NCBI RefSeq assembly: GCF_000934765.1
Contig: NZ_JYNN01000001.1
Coordinates: forward strand, 124,001 to 188,000
DNA: 64,000 nucleotides
From: Thiomicrospira microaerophila
GTDB taxonomy: Bacteria; Pseudomonadota; Gammaproteobacteria; Thiomicrospirales; Thiomicrospiraceae
Direction: 5' to 3'
Part shown: positions 9,910 through 19,210 of the stretch, one piece after another
Numbering within the stretch: position 1 is the stretch's first letter
How the letters are laid out: every line of letters starts with the position of its first letter
Notes under the pieces: generated by a model
The model's database searches: none
What the model saw: the letters and a program-made list of their open reading frames with translations, nothing else
Told to the model about the DNA's origin: nothing
Program-made: the position numbers and the translations under genes

Positions 9910-10983
9910 TTATTCTGTAAGCAAACCTAAAGCCTCAAGGATTTGGCGGCGTTGCTCTGCTTTTAAAGATGTTTCGCCAGATTGAACAGTCAGTGTTAGC
10001 CGTGTTTGACTCGTTTCAGCTTCAACCGTGCTTAATGATAGTTTAACCAGATCGGGCTGTGACGAACGCCCAAACAACCGCGCAAAAAAGCCTTGATTCT
10101 GTGCCGCTATCTTCGGCGTCTTCACCCAGAGTTCATGTTGGCGCACATTAGAGGACTCAACCTGCCAGTCAGCACGATATTGCATCGCCTGCAAATAGTC
10201 CCAAGCTTGCGAAATAGGCGCATTCAACATCAAGCCCATGAACGCCTCACCCTCAACAACCTCTTGGTAGTAAGCGGTGGATTCAATCTGACTTAAAGCT
10301 GTATTCTGCTGCATACCAAAAAACAACAACGCACGATATAGCATTAAGTTTTCCATCATCGGCTCATAGGGACGCAAAGTCCAACGCGTGGTATCTGAAC
10401 TCGAATCAGCCAGCATCATGTGATGGTAAAAATAGACAAGAACTTGATCCTGTTCGCTGACCAATTGAACACTTAGGCGATCATAAACACCCTTCGCCAA
10501 CTCAGGTCGCCAGCTATTTAATAAACGAGAAATTCGACCAAGCTCTTGCTCAGTGGGTGCCACCTCGCTTCGGGCTAGATACTGAGTGGTGATTAAACCT
10601 AGTTCAGGTCTTTGTTGATCAATTTTAAACCCTTGAGCCACTAAAAACCGTTCAACAGCATGCCAAGCCTGATCTGCACTCAGTTCCTCAAGCACTAACC
10701 ATCGCTGATGAAGGTTTGACCCTAGGCTAATTCCATCAACTTCAATCGCAGGTAAACTGTCGATTTTTTTAGCTGAATGCGTCGCGACATCCAAACTAAG
10801 CAGTGGATCGGCGGCCCGCCGAAGCACGAAATTGGGGGGCGTTTCTAACTGTTTTGCCAACTCAGACTGAGACAAGCGATAATCATCATCGCCATTAACC
10901 CATTTTGACAAACCTGAGCAACCCACTAAGCTGACACTTAATCCTGCTAAAGCAAAAAGTTTAAAACGCTTATTAAAAATCAA
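9910..10983 (-). CDS. bamC: Outer membrane assembly lipoprotein BamC
   Basis: 357-residue lipoprotein of the BAM complex, which inserts beta-barrel proteins into the outer membrane. The signal peptide ends in lipobox LVGC with the acylated Cys22; the next part (RLSQSELAKQLETPPNF) matches the conserved unstructured BamC segment that contacts BamD, followed by two helix-grip domains (about 90-215 and 230-350). Its position one base after dapA reproduces the dapA-nlpB order of E. coli and supports the call. A terminator follows. Confidence 0.88.
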   Translation of the reverse strand: MIFNKRFKLFALAGLSVSLVGCSGLSKWVNGDDDYRLSQSELAKQLETPPNFVLRRAADPLLSLDVATHSAKKIDSLPAIEVDGISLGSNLHQRWLVLEELSADQAWHAVERFLVAQGFKIDQQRPELGLITTQYLARSEVAPTEQELGRISRLLNSWRPELAKGVYDRLSVQLVSEQDQVLVYFYHHMMLADSSSDTTRWTLRPYEPMMENLMLYRALLFFGMQQNTALSQIESTAYYQEVVEGEAFMGLMLNAPISQAWDYLQAMQYRADWQVESSNVRQHELWVKTPKIAAQNQGFFARLFGRSSQPDLVKLSLSTVEAETSQTRLTLTVQSGETSLKAEQRRQILEALGLLTE

Positions 10984-10984
10984 G

Positions 10985-11872
10985 TTACAACACTCCTGCT
11001 TGCTTTAATGCGCCACGAACGACATCGTGATAATCCGTCGACAGAGGGGTTAAAGGTAAACGAATCGCTGACTTAATTTTGCCCATTTCAACCAACGCCC
11101 ATTTCACAGGAATTGGATTCGCCTCAACAAATAATTTTTGATGAGCCTCCATTAATGGCGCATCAAGCTCACGTGCTAAATCTGCATTGCCCGCTAAGGC
11201 CGCATTGTAAGCCTGTGACACCTGTGAAGGCGCAATATTGGCCGTCACCGAGATCCCGCCCTGGCCCCCTAATAAAATAAACTCTATCGCGGTGGCATCA
11301 TCACCGGTATATAAATCAAAGTCATCACGGACTAAAGCACGAATTTTCGCGACTCTAGATAAATCACCTGTTGCCTCCTTAACACCTACAATATTACTGA
11401 CTTTCGCAAGGCGACCAATGGTTTCAGGCTGCATATCACACGCCGTTCGCCCAGGTACGTTATATAGAATTTGAGGAATATCAACGGCTTCCGCAATTTT
11501 CTTGTGATGAAGATACAAGCCTTCTTGGGTCGGTTTGTTGTAATAAGGCGTCACTAATAAACAGGCATCCGCTCCCACCTTTTTAGCACATGCTGTTAGC
11601 TCAATGGCTTCAGATGTTGAATTCGCACCGGTTCCTGCAATAACAGGGATGCGCTTAGCGACCTTATTAACCACAAAAGCAATGACCTCGCAGTGCTCTT
11701 TCATGTCCAGCGTCGCTGACTCACCCGTAGTGCCTACCGCCACAATGGCATCTGTACCGGACGCAATGTGCCACTCAATCAAATACTCAAGTGATTGATA
11801 GTCAACACTTTCGTCCTCATTCATCGGCGTGACTAACGCCACCATACTGCCTTTAAACACGCTCAACCTCAC
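10985..11872 (-). CDS. dapA: 4-hydroxy-tetrahydrodipicolinate synthase
   Basis: 295-residue TIM-barrel enzyme joining pyruvate and aspartate semialdehyde, the first step towards diaminopimelate and lysine. Visible are GTTGES (47-52), the catalytic Tyr in ILYNVPGRT (Y137) and the Schiff-base Lys in VGVKEATGD (K165). Length is normal. It lies directly before bamC as in enteric bacteria, so the two are co-transcribed from a promoter in the 186-base divergent gap shared with the peroxiredoxin gene. Confidence 0.96.
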   Translation of the reverse strand: MRLSVFKGSMVALVTPMNEDESVDYQSLEYLIEWHIASGTDAIVAVGTTGESATLDMKEHCEVIAFVVNKVAKRIPVIAGTGANSTSEAIELTACAKKVGADACLLVTPYYNKPTQEGLYLHHKKIAEAVDIPQILYNVPGRTACDMQPETIGRLAKVSNIVGVKEATGDLSRVAKIRALVRDDFDLYTGDDATAIEFILLGGQGGISVTANIAPSQVSQAYNAALAGNADLARELDAPLMEAHQKLFVEANPIPVKWALVEMGKIKSAIRLPLTPLSTDYHDVVRGALKQAGVL

Positions 11873-12058
11873 TCAAAAATGTAAACCGCTTGGCGTCAAA
11901 CGGGCAGTCGTTTACCCTTGAGCCAGCTTAAAGAAGTAATATTACCTTTTAAGCGCGGCTTGTTCAACTTGAATTCACGCCAACAATAAAAACTATTGCG
12001 CCGCTAATCAAATATAGCGATACTAATCACTCTAATCTTCAACGGAGACACAACATCA

Positions 12059-12526
12059 ATGGACGTCATCAAAATGGACGCATTTTCACTTAGCGCCACC
12101 CCTGAACAAACGCTCACGTTAAGCAATCTCAGCCACCAATACTCAGTGCTTTACTTTTACCCAAAAGACAATACACCTGGTTGCAGCCAAGAAGGCCAAG
12201 ACTTTAGTGATTTACATAATCAGTTTAAGGCATTAGGCGCACAAGTTTACGGCGTTTCAATGGATAGTTTAACCAAACACCAGCATTTCAAACAAAAGTA
12301 CAACTTCCCGTTTGAACTGATTAGCGACCCAGATCAAGTCTTATGCAACATGTTCGATGTAATTAAGCTAAAAAAGAATTTTGGTAAAGAATATTATGGC
12401 ATTGAACGCAGCACATTTATTTTATCCCCTGACAATCAAGTCATTGCCAGCTGGCGAAAAGTCAAAGTCAATGGTCATGCCCAAGCTGTGCTAGAATCGT
12501 TAATAGCTTATCAAAACACGCATTAA
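12059..12526 (+). CDS. bcp: Thioredoxin-dependent peroxiredoxin (Bcp/PrxQ family)
   Basis: 155-residue peroxiredoxin reducing hydrogen peroxide and organic peroxides in the cytoplasm. The peroxidatic Cys42 lies in FYPKDNTPGCSQE. The resolving Cys found five residues later in E. coli Bcp is absent (Gln47); the only other cysteine is C96 in VLCNMF. It is therefore either a 1-Cys type enzyme or uses C96. Start ATG at 12059 follows a GGAGA site. It reads away from dapA and is 31 bases before the PhoH-like gene, possibly one transcript. Confidence 0.92.
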   Translation: MDVIKMDAFSLSATPEQTLTLSNLSHQYSVLYFYPKDNTPGCSQEGQDFSDLHNQFKALGAQVYGVSMDSLTKHQHFKQKYNFPFELISDPDQVLCNMFDVIKLKKNFGKEYYGIERSTFILSPDNQVIASWRKVKVNGHAQAVLESLIAYQNTH

Positions 12527-12557
12527 ATTTTTACTCGAGTTAAAAAAGGAACGCCTT

Positions 12558-13967
12558 ATGACCAACACAGCACGCTTATTTATTCTTGATACGAATGTGT
12601 TAATGCACGACCCGATGGCGCTGTTCAATTTTGATGAACATGACCTCTATATTCCGATGACAGTGCTTGAAGAATTGGATGCAGGCAAAAAAGGCATGTC
12701 TGAAGTCGCACGCAATGTGCGTGAAACCAACCGACTACTTGATCAAATTATTGATGGTGCCGATTTTGAACAAATTAAGCAAGGCCTACCCTTAGAAAAC
12801 ATTCACCCTATCAAACGCAATAGTGATGAACTTCGACTTGGGCGTTTATTCTTTGAAACGGAGCACCTCTCCTCCGAGTTACCTGTCGAAATTCCTACCT
12901 ATAAAGCAGATAACCAAATTCTCAAAACAGGCTTAGCACTCAAAGCCAAGTTTGCAGACCGCAATGTCACCTTGGTCACCAAAGACATTAACATGCGCAT
13001 CAAGGCGTCCGCTGTAGGCCTTCACTCTGAAGACTATTATAACGACCGTGTACTAGAGGATGCGGATCTGCTCTATACAGGCTATGAATTTCTTGAAGAC
13101 AATTTTTTTGAAACCCATGGTAAAGACATGAAGGCCTGGCAAGAGGGCGCACGTAGCTTTTATGAACTTCAAATCAATGATGACAACACATGGTATCCAA
13201 ACGAGTGCCTCATTAGTCAGAACGCGTCTGGATTTAGTGCCATTGTGCGCTCGATTTCAGACAACAAGGCCATACTTGAAACCCTGCGTGATTTTAGTGA
13301 AACCAAGCATGCTGTTTGGGGCATTAGTGCGCGTAACGCTGAACAAAATATGGCCATGAATTTATTAATGGATCCTGACATTGATTTTGTATCACTTCTT
13401 GGGCCTGCCGGCACAGGTAAAACCCTACTTGCGCTGGCCTGCGGCCTAGACCAAACACTCGACCAGAACATTTACAATGAAATTATCATGACCCGCGCTA
13501 CGATTCCGATTGGTGAAGATATTGGTTTCTTACCCGGCACAGAAGAAGAAAAAATGACCCCTTGGATGGGCGCCTTGATGGATAACCTTGAGGTATTAAC
13601 CCAGGGCGATGGCAATAGCGCCGATTGGGAAAAACAAAGCACGAGTGAGTTGCTCAATAAACGCATCAAAATCAAGTCACTGAACTTTATGCGCGGGCGT
13701 ACCTTCATGAAAAAATACATCATTATTGATGAAGCGCAAAACATCACCCCCAAACAAATGAAAACCCTCGTCACGCGTGCCGGTGCAGGTACTAAAATAA
13801 TTTGCATTGGTAATATTGGGCAAATTGACACGCCCTACCTGACGGAAACCACCTCGGGGCTCACGTATGTAGTGGATCGCTTTAAAAACTGGGCACATGG
13901 CGCGCACATTACCTTAAAACAAGGTGAACGCTCTCGCTTGGCGGAATTTGCGTCTAACACCCTATAA
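12558..13967 (+). CDS. PIN domain-PhoH fusion ATPase
   Basis: 469 residues. The N-terminal PIN nuclease domain (about 5-145) shows the acidic residue of FILDTNVLMHDP (D11). The C-terminal PhoH ATPase (about 235-465) has Walker A LLGPAGTGKTLLAL, Walker B YIIIDEAQNITPKQMK and a GERS-type end. Such PhoH2-like proteins act as RNA helicase/ribonucleases and in some bacteria are partnered with an antitoxin; no antitoxin is seen here. The two-component pair follows two bases after its stop, so it is probably the leading gene of that operon. Confidence 0.92.
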   Translation: MTNTARLFILDTNVLMHDPMALFNFDEHDLYIPMTVLEELDAGKKGMSEVARNVRETNRLLDQIIDGADFEQIKQGLPLENIHPIKRNSDELRLGRLFFETEHLSSELPVEIPTYKADNQILKTGLALKAKFADRNVTLVTKDINMRIKASAVGLHSEDYYNDRVLEDADLLYTGYEFLEDNFFETHGKDMKAWQEGARSFYELQINDDNTWYPNECLISQNASGFSAIVRSISDNKAILETLRDFSETKHAVWGISARNAEQNMAMNLLMDPDIDFVSLLGPAGTGKTLLALACGLDQTLDQNIYNEIIMTRATIPIGEDIGFLPGTEEEKMTPWMGALMDNLEVLTQGDGNSADWEKQSTSELLNKRIKIKSLNFMRGRTFMKKYIIIDEAQNITPKQMKTLVTRAGAGTKIICIGNIGQIDTPYLTETTSGLTYVVDRFKNWAHGAHITLKQGERSRLAEFASNTL

Positions 13968-13969
13968 CC

Positions 13970-14590
13970 ATGCAAAAAGCGGCTAATCAAATCCTTGTGG
14001 TGGATGATGACCCTGCGATCAATGCGATACTCACCCTGATTTTAGAAGATCAGGGTTATTTTGTTACCTCGGCACTCAGCATTCAAGAAGCAAAGCATCA
14101 CGTTTTAATGAACAAGTTTGCAATTGCACTACTTGACTTAGGCCTCCCACCAAACGAACATACACCAGAACAAGGATTTAACTTACTTAATTGGATTCGA
14201 AACAACCAGAGTCACTGTCACATCATTGTGCTCACAGGTCAAACTGACACGGCCTATGAAGCGATTAAACTCGGCGCATTTGATTACCTCAGCAAGCCGA
14301 TTGATGAAGCCGACATCATCAAATCAATTCAACGTGCTAACTTGTTTTATCAACAGAACCAAAAAATGAAACAAGCCGGATTACATGCACTACGACTGCA
14401 AACTGAATTAGGCGACGGTGTGAAGCATATTCGCAATCAAGCTGAAGAACAAATCATTCGACAACTCCTTCAGGACTACGACTTCAACGTACATGAAGTT
14501 GCCCGAAAACTAGGCCTTAAACGCGAAAATATTTATTATTTAATCAAAAAATACAATCTGGAACGCCAGTGCCACCATGATGACACTTGA
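13970..14590 (+). CDS. Response regulator, receiver plus Fis-type HTH
   Basis: 206 residues. The receiver domain (about 6-125) has the acidic pocket VVDDDP (D12-D14), phospho-acceptor D56 in LLDLGLP, T89 and K109 in YLSKP. After a helical linker a Fis/NtrC-type helix-turn-helix (about 165-198: VHEVARKLGLKRENIYYLI) forms the C-terminus. There is no sigma-54 AAA domain between them, so it resembles RegA/ActR-type regulators rather than NtrC. Its target genes are not evident. It overlaps the kinase gene by 14 bases, which marks the pair as partners. Confidence 0.85.
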   Translation: MQKAANQILVVDDDPAINAILTLILEDQGYFVTSALSIQEAKHHVLMNKFAIALLDLGLPPNEHTPEQGFNLLNWIRNNQSHCHIIVLTGQTDTAYEAIKLGAFDYLSKPIDEADIIKSIQRANLFYQQNQKMKQAGLHALRLQTELGDGVKHIRNQAEEQIIRQLLQDYDFNVHEVARKLGLKRENIYYLIKKYNLERQCHHDDT

Positions 14591-15743
14591 ACCTAATCCC
14601 TCCTGGTTTTTTTTATTAACACTCATTGGCTTAGTCATACTGTTGGTTTTTATTTACCTGCGCCAACAGAGCTATCAATTAAGTCGTGCGATTTCGGGAC
14701 TCTATAAGCTTAACAAGGATGAGCAGCAAGATGTGCTAAGCTTCATCAACCAGGCCTGGTTATATCTAGCGCGATCTGGATTAGTTGGGTTTAGCGCGCA
14801 TATAGACTGGTTTGGCACAACACAAACCTTTAAATTTGGCAAACAAACCGATTATTTTGATATCAAGCACTTACAGGGGAATGAGATCAGCATCGAATGC
14901 TGCTTTTACACGCCAAAAAAGCTAAAAGGTGAGAAGCACTACTTTACAGAACTACTAAAAAACACCTTCCTACAACTGTTAGACCACAATATTCAAACCA
15001 AGATTAATCAGATCTTTACTACACAGCTCGGACTACAAAAGGCACAACTTTTTAATCAACATGACCTCAAAAACCTGATTCAATTTATTCAGCTGCTTGA
15101 AGGACAAGTAGCAAAAACACACTCCCCCATGCAAACAGAACGATTAATCGCCAGCCTTAAACGCAGCCTACCTTCGATTAAACAGCGTGCGGAACGGCTT
15201 TTAATAAAAAGCGCAACCCAAGCACCAGTGACACAGCCTATTCAATTAAACACCCTGTTAGACCAACTCACGAAACCCTTGTTTATTCCTTACCGCCTGA
15301 CAGGCGACGCCAACATAAACACCGACAGCGCAAAACTGGGCGAAGCCTTGTATAACATCATCGCCAACTTCCGCGATCATAACGCAACGCACTCACCGCT
15401 TCAGATGACGATTAGCCAAACAGATCAACTCATTAAAATTCGCTTTGAACAAGCCGCCGACTCGATTAAAACACAACAACTTAAAAGCCATGCTATAAGA
15501 CTGTTTGAACCCTTTTGGACCGATTCACCCAGTGGCATGGGGCTTGGGCTTTACATGGCTCGGCAAACATTAAAACAACAAGGCGGAGACCTTTTATTCA
15601 TCCCAGCCAATGACCACATCATTTTTGAAGCGAGACTGTTAGCTTTAGCACCCTCTCAGACTTATTTTAGCGAATCCGGTTTAGATTTATCCTCAACCAC
15701 TTCACCTTCAATCACCCCAGCATCGGTATCCGCTGATGCATAA
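14577..15743 (+). CDS. Sensor histidine kinase, atypical
   Basis: 388 residues with one N-terminal membrane segment (about 10-28) and a cytoplasmic input region (30-150) unlike any domain I recognise. QHDLKN (161-166) supplies the likely phospho-acceptor His162; ALYNIIANFRDHN is the N box and GMGLGLYMARQTLKQQGG the G2 box of the ATPase. With a single membrane segment it probably senses an internal or membrane signal. The last 27 codons overlap the convergent fxsA gene by 82 bases and look low-complexity (Ser/Thr-rich), so the C-terminus may be a recent read-through extension. The start could be the ATG at 14577 or 14580. Confidence 0.82.
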   Translation: MMTLEPNPSWFFLLTLIGLVILLVFIYLRQQSYQLSRAISGLYKLNKDEQQDVLSFINQAWLYLARSGLVGFSAHIDWFGTTQTFKFGKQTDYFDIKHLQGNEISIECCFYTPKKLKGEKHYFTELLKNTFLQLLDHNIQTKINQIFTTQLGLQKAQLFNQHDLKNLIQFIQLLEGQVAKTHSPMQTERLIASLKRSLPSIKQRAERLLIKSATQAPVTQPIQLNTLLDQLTKPLFIPYRLTGDANINTDSAKLGEALYNIIANFRDHNATHSPLQMTISQTDQLIKIRFEQAADSIKTQQLKSHAIRLFEPFWTDSPSGMGLGLYMARQTLKQQGGDLLFIPANDHIIFEARLLALAPSQTYFSESGLDLSSTTSPSITPASVSADA

Positions 15744-16195
15744 CGCTTCTTAGTCACCTCTTGATAATAAGCAATACGCCCGGTTTCCGTATCTCGCACA
15801 GTCCACTCCGCATGCACATAACCAGCGTTAGCTCCTTGCATAGCACCACGCTTAAGTAACCAACGTTTAGCCAAATAGGCACGAATAGGCGGAACCAAAA
15901 CTAAAAATCCCATTAAATCGGTGACCAGGCCTGGTAACAACAACGCCACACCACCGATAAACACCAACATACCCTCAACGACTTGTTGCTGTGGCGGCTC
16001 CCCCTGACGCATACTTAACTGGGCTTGCTTCACAACCTGTATGCCTTGATGCTTCATAAAAAACGCACCCAGACCCGCCGTAAAGATTGTGAGTAAAATC
16101 GTCGGCAAAGCACCTATCACAGACCCTACTTCAATTAATACATACAGCTCGAGAAGCGGCGCAACAATAAAAACTACAAAAAAAACTTTAAACAT
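15662..16195 (-). CDS. fxsA: FxsA-family inner membrane protein
   Basis: 177-residue membrane protein of the FxsA family, named in E. coli for suppressing F-factor exclusion of phage T7; the normal role is unknown. Three or four hydrophobic segments are visible within residues 1-110 (VFFVVFIVAPLLELYVLIEVG, then ALPTILLTIFTAGLGAFFM and GMLVFIGGVALLLPGLVTDL), with a charged soluble tail that is longer than usual. It is convergent with the histidine kinase, overlapping by 82 bases, and carries a CCAGGCCTGG palindrome coding LPGLV. Confidence 0.88.
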   Translation of the reverse strand: MFKVFFVVFIVAPLLELYVLIEVGSVIGALPTILLTIFTAGLGAFFMKHQGIQVVKQAQLSMRQGEPPQQQVVEGMLVFIGGVALLLPGLVTDLMGFLVLVPPIRAYLAKRWLLKRGAMQGANAGYVHAEWTVRDTETGRIAYYQEVTKKRYASADTDAGVIEGEVVEDKSKPDSLK

Positions 16196-16405
16196 AAAAA
16201 TAAAACCTTTAGCAAAGCGAAGCTTGGCTGATGACTGAATAATGAAATGTCTTTATGACATCATTAAGCTTATTTTTCAAGCTTAGCGTAAATTTAAACT
16301 AAAATTATCCATCATTCCTTAAACGTTTCATGGTTTAACTAGCCTAACTGAAACACAGTCTGCTAAAATTCACAGCGCATTATAAAAATAATTTAGGATA
16401 CAGAC

Positions 16406-18664
16406 ATGTCGAACATAACACGCGAACACGCTTTTTCAGCTTGGCTTATCAGCCTTTTATTTCTCCTGAGCTTATTTGCCAGCTCCTCGCAGGCCATGAT
16501 GGGGGATGATCTGCTGGATGCCGATGATGCCTTTGCGCTTCAGCAGGTTGAGGTTTCAGCGAGCGAGTTAAAAGTTAGCTGGAAAATTGCGAAAGACTAT
16601 TATCTCTATAAAGACCGCATTTCCGTTGAATCCAATGACATTCAGCTTTCACAACCCAGTTTTCCAGCCAGTGTGCGCAAAAACGACCCGCTATTTGGTC
16701 AAGTTGATGTTTTTACCAAAGATTTCTCTATTCGCGTGCCCTACTCAGCCAATGTACAGCGTGCGCAATTAACGATAAAGTATCAGGGCTGTTCTGAAAA
16801 ATATGGGGTTTGCTATCCGCCGCAAACCAAGCAAGTCAGCGTTAATTTACCTGCATCATCAAATACAACCTCCTCAACACCCTCACTCGGTGCAATCGGT
16901 TCATTACAAGAACTCAATGCCCTACTTGCCTCCTCTACCGGCTTTGACTCTGGATTGTTAGATGTCGATGCCGCATTTGCGTTTAGCCATGACATTCCAG
17001 GTAATGGCGAAATACAAGCCTTTTGGCAGGTTGCGGATGGCTATTATTTGTACCGCGATAAAATCAGCGCCCGTATCCTTGAGGGGCAAGCCACGCTTGG
17101 TCAAATCCAAACGGTGGCTGGCAAGCAAAAAGATGACCCACTATTTGGTTCGGTTGAGGTCTATTATGGCCAAGCGACTGCTAGCCTGCCGCTCTATGAC
17201 GTGCAGGGCAAAGTGGTGGTCGAGTTTGAATATCAAGGCTGCGCCGAAGTGGGTGTTTGCTACCCACCTGAGCGCAAACAAGTCACCATTGACGCCGCCA
17301 CTTTTGGCTCAGCTGGCGCCGCGCCAACAAGCGCAACAACCGCCGTTGATCGCAGCCAAATGTCGGAATCCGACAGAATTACCGATACATTAAAAAACTC
17401 GAATATGTGGGTGGTGATTCTCACCTTCTTTGTATTTGGTCTATTGCTTTCATTAACCCCTTGCGTTTTCCCGATGATTCCGATTCTATCGAGCATTATT
17501 GTTGGGCAAAGTGCCAAAACAGGTCAGCCTATTTCAACTAAACGCGCCTTTATTATGTCGCTGGTGTTCGTATTGGCGATGGCGATGGCTTATACCATTG
17601 CTGGCGTTCTAGCCGGCTTGTTTGGTGCGAATCTGCAGGCCACTTTACAAAACCCATGGGTACTGGCGAGTTTTGCACTGGTGTTCGTGTTGTTGGCGTT
17701 GTCGATGTTTGGCTTTTACGAAATCCAATTACCAAGCAGCCTACAAAGCAAAATCACGAATATTTCTAATAAACAGCAAGGCGGTTCGCTAACAGGTGTG
17801 GCGATTATGGGCTTTTTGTCCGCCTTAATCGTTGGCCCCTGTGTGGCGCCTCCTCTCGCCGGTGCGTTGATTTATATCGGCCAAACCGGTGATGCGCTGC
17901 TTGGTGGTTTAGCCTTGTTTGCGATGAGTATTGGCATGGGGATTCCGCTGCTATTGCTCGGCACTTCCGCTGGCAAGCTGTTACCGCGTGCGGGTGCTTG
18001 GATGAATACCGTCAAGGCTGTGTTTGGTGTCTTGCTATTAGCCGTGGCGCTTTGGTTGGCTGATCGCATCATGCCAGATTGGTTAACCTTGATTGCATGG
18101 GCATCACTATTGATTGCTTCGGCGATTTACATGGGCGCTTTAGAACCGATAGGTGATAAGTCTAACTGGCACAAGCTTTGGAAAGCGATGGGGTTAGGCA
18201 TGTTGGTCTATGGCTTAATTCTGATTATCGGTGTTGCTGGCGGCTCAAGAGATTTACTCCAGCCGTTAAAAGTCTTCCAAGGTGGCGGGAGTGGCGCACA
18301 ACAAGAAACCAAGCTTCAGTTTGAATACATTAACAGCCTTGATGAACTGAATGCGCGCATTGGTAAGGGGCAACCCGTGATGCTGGATTTCTATGCTGAC
18401 TGGTGTGTCAGTTGCCATGAAATGGAGCGCTTTACCTTTAGCGATGCCAATGTGCAGACCGCGCTGGCTGGTGTTACTTTGCTGAAAGCCGATGTCACGG
18501 CTAATAATGCCGACCACCGTGCGCTAATGCGTGAGTTAGGCATTGTTGGCCCGCCCGCTATCCTGTTCTACAACCCACAAGGCCAAGAGCTTCGTGGCCA
18601 ACGGGTTGTCGGCTTCCAAAATGCGGAAACCTTCAAAGCCACCATTGACGCGGCGCTGAAGTAA
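16406..18664 (+). CDS. dsbD: Thiol:disulfide interchange protein DsbD with duplicated N-terminal domain
   Basis: 752 residues, versus about 565 in E. coli. It carries electrons from cytoplasmic thioredoxin across the inner membrane to periplasmic DsbC, DsbG and CcmG. Order: signal peptide (1-30); first DsbD-alpha domain (about 40-148) with C129 and C136 in YQGC...VCYPP; linker; second alpha domain (about 185-298) with C279 and C285; eight-helix membrane domain (about 335-610) with C353 (LTPCVFP) and C479 (VGPCVAPP); thioredoxin-like domain with CVSC (C667, C670). All redox cysteine pairs are intact in both alpha copies. It sits alone between repeat-bearing gaps. Confidence 0.95.
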   Translation: MSNITREHAFSAWLISLLFLLSLFASSSQAMMGDDLLDADDAFALQQVEVSASELKVSWKIAKDYYLYKDRISVESNDIQLSQPSFPASVRKNDPLFGQVDVFTKDFSIRVPYSANVQRAQLTIKYQGCSEKYGVCYPPQTKQVSVNLPASSNTTSSTPSLGAIGSLQELNALLASSTGFDSGLLDVDAAFAFSHDIPGNGEIQAFWQVADGYYLYRDKISARILEGQATLGQIQTVAGKQKDDPLFGSVEVYYGQATASLPLYDVQGKVVVEFEYQGCAEVGVCYPPERKQVTIDAATFGSAGAAPTSATTAVDRSQMSESDRITDTLKNSNMWVVILTFFVFGLLLSLTPCVFPMIPILSSIIVGQSAKTGQPISTKRAFIMSLVFVLAMAMAYTIAGVLAGLFGANLQATLQNPWVLASFALVFVLLALSMFGFYEIQLPSSLQSKITNISNKQQGGSLTGVAIMGFLSALIVGPCVAPPLAGALIYIGQTGDALLGGLALFAMSIGMGIPLLLLGTSAGKLLPRAGAWMNTVKAVFGVLLLAVALWLADRIMPDWLTLIAWASLLIASAIYMGALEPIGDKSNWHKLWKAMGLGMLVYGLILIIGVAGGSRDLLQPLKVFQGGGSGAQQETKLQFEYINSLDELNARIGKGQPVMLDFYADWCVSCHEMERFTFSDANVQTALAGVTLLKADVTANNADHRALMRELGIVGPPAILFYNPQGQELRGQRVVGFQNAETFKATIDAALK

Positions 18665-18738
18665 ATCGGGATAAATAAGCCTAGGGTTTTTACACCATAA
18701 CCCTACTCCCACGCTGCGACTAAGATTAGAAAATGCCC

Positions 18739-18828
18739 GTCATTGCGAGGCCGCGCAGCGACGCGGCAATCTCTCAAGGGCGCGCACCGTCTGCCAGAGA
18801 TTGCCACGGCCTTCGGCCTCGCAATGAC
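18739..18828. repeat. GTCATTGCGAGG inverted-repeat element, copy A
   Basis: 90-base element bounded by GTCATTGCGAGG and its inverse CCTCGCAATGAC, with internal GCGGCAATCTCT and AGAGATTGCCAC forming a second inverted pair. The same element occurs at 31159 and 43977, and half of it at 3770. I recognise this palindrome as widespread in bacterial genomes; it looks like a non-autonomous mobile or REP-like unit. Confidence 0.88.
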
Positions 18829-18840
18829 GTGTATTAACCT

Positions 18841-18987
18841 CGTTCCCACGCTGTGCGTGGGAATGCAGACCGATTTAACCTATGAAACAGCGCTTAAACC
18901 CAAGTCCAAGGCGCTCCCACGTTCAACGTGGGAGCGATACCTGGTTGTAAGTTGTTGATTTATTATTTACTTTAGATGCGTTTGCCC
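18841..18987 (-). repeat. Composite intergenic repeat, copy 2 (inverted)
   Basis: P2 hairpin (18841-18865), a 46-base spacer, P1 hairpin (18912-18936) and the tail GTAAGTTGTTGATTTATTAT... ending in GATGCGTTTGCCC (18944-18988). It is the reverse complement of copy 1 with very few differences, so the whole unit moved or was copied as a block. Confidence 0.88.
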
Positions 18988-19172
18988 TGGGCCTGGTTGG
19001 TATTGAGCTGTTAGTTTAGCGTTAATCTTTACAACTCAGCCGTTCACTTACTTTCAACTCCGTTGTCTTCAATTCAATCACTTTCAGCTACTTTTAAACA
19101 CTTTAAACGCGGTTTCCAACCCAAAAAGGGCTATATTTTTGCACAACATCTGTTTTACCCTTTTATTTGAAG

Positions 19173-19178
19173 TATAAT
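19173..19178 (+). promoter_or_regulatory. Probable -10 box of aroQ-accBC
   Basis: Perfect TATAAT 33 bases before the aroQ start. The hexamer 17 bases upstream (CTGTTT) is a weak -35. Confidence 0.45.
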
Positions 19179-19210
19179 CCGATTATTAGTTTTTTTCTGG
19201 ATTTGAATCT

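Larger units (their letters stand above)
18665..19210. other. 546-base intergenic region with repeats and the aroQ promoter
   Basis: The left part (to about 18990) is composite repeat copy 2 and a GTCATTGCGAGG element. The right part is AT-rich and pyrimidine-rich, with recurring CACTTT/ACTTTT words (19045-19105) and a good -10 box at 19173. No open frame with coding character was seen. Confidence 0.7.

Noticed and set aside
13970..14590. NtrC-type sigma-54 activator
   Set aside because: No AAA domain lies between the receiver and the Fis-type HTH.
18743..18958. 71-codon frame between dsbD and aroQ
   Set aside because: Consists wholly of repeat sequence; similar frames appear at each repeat copy.
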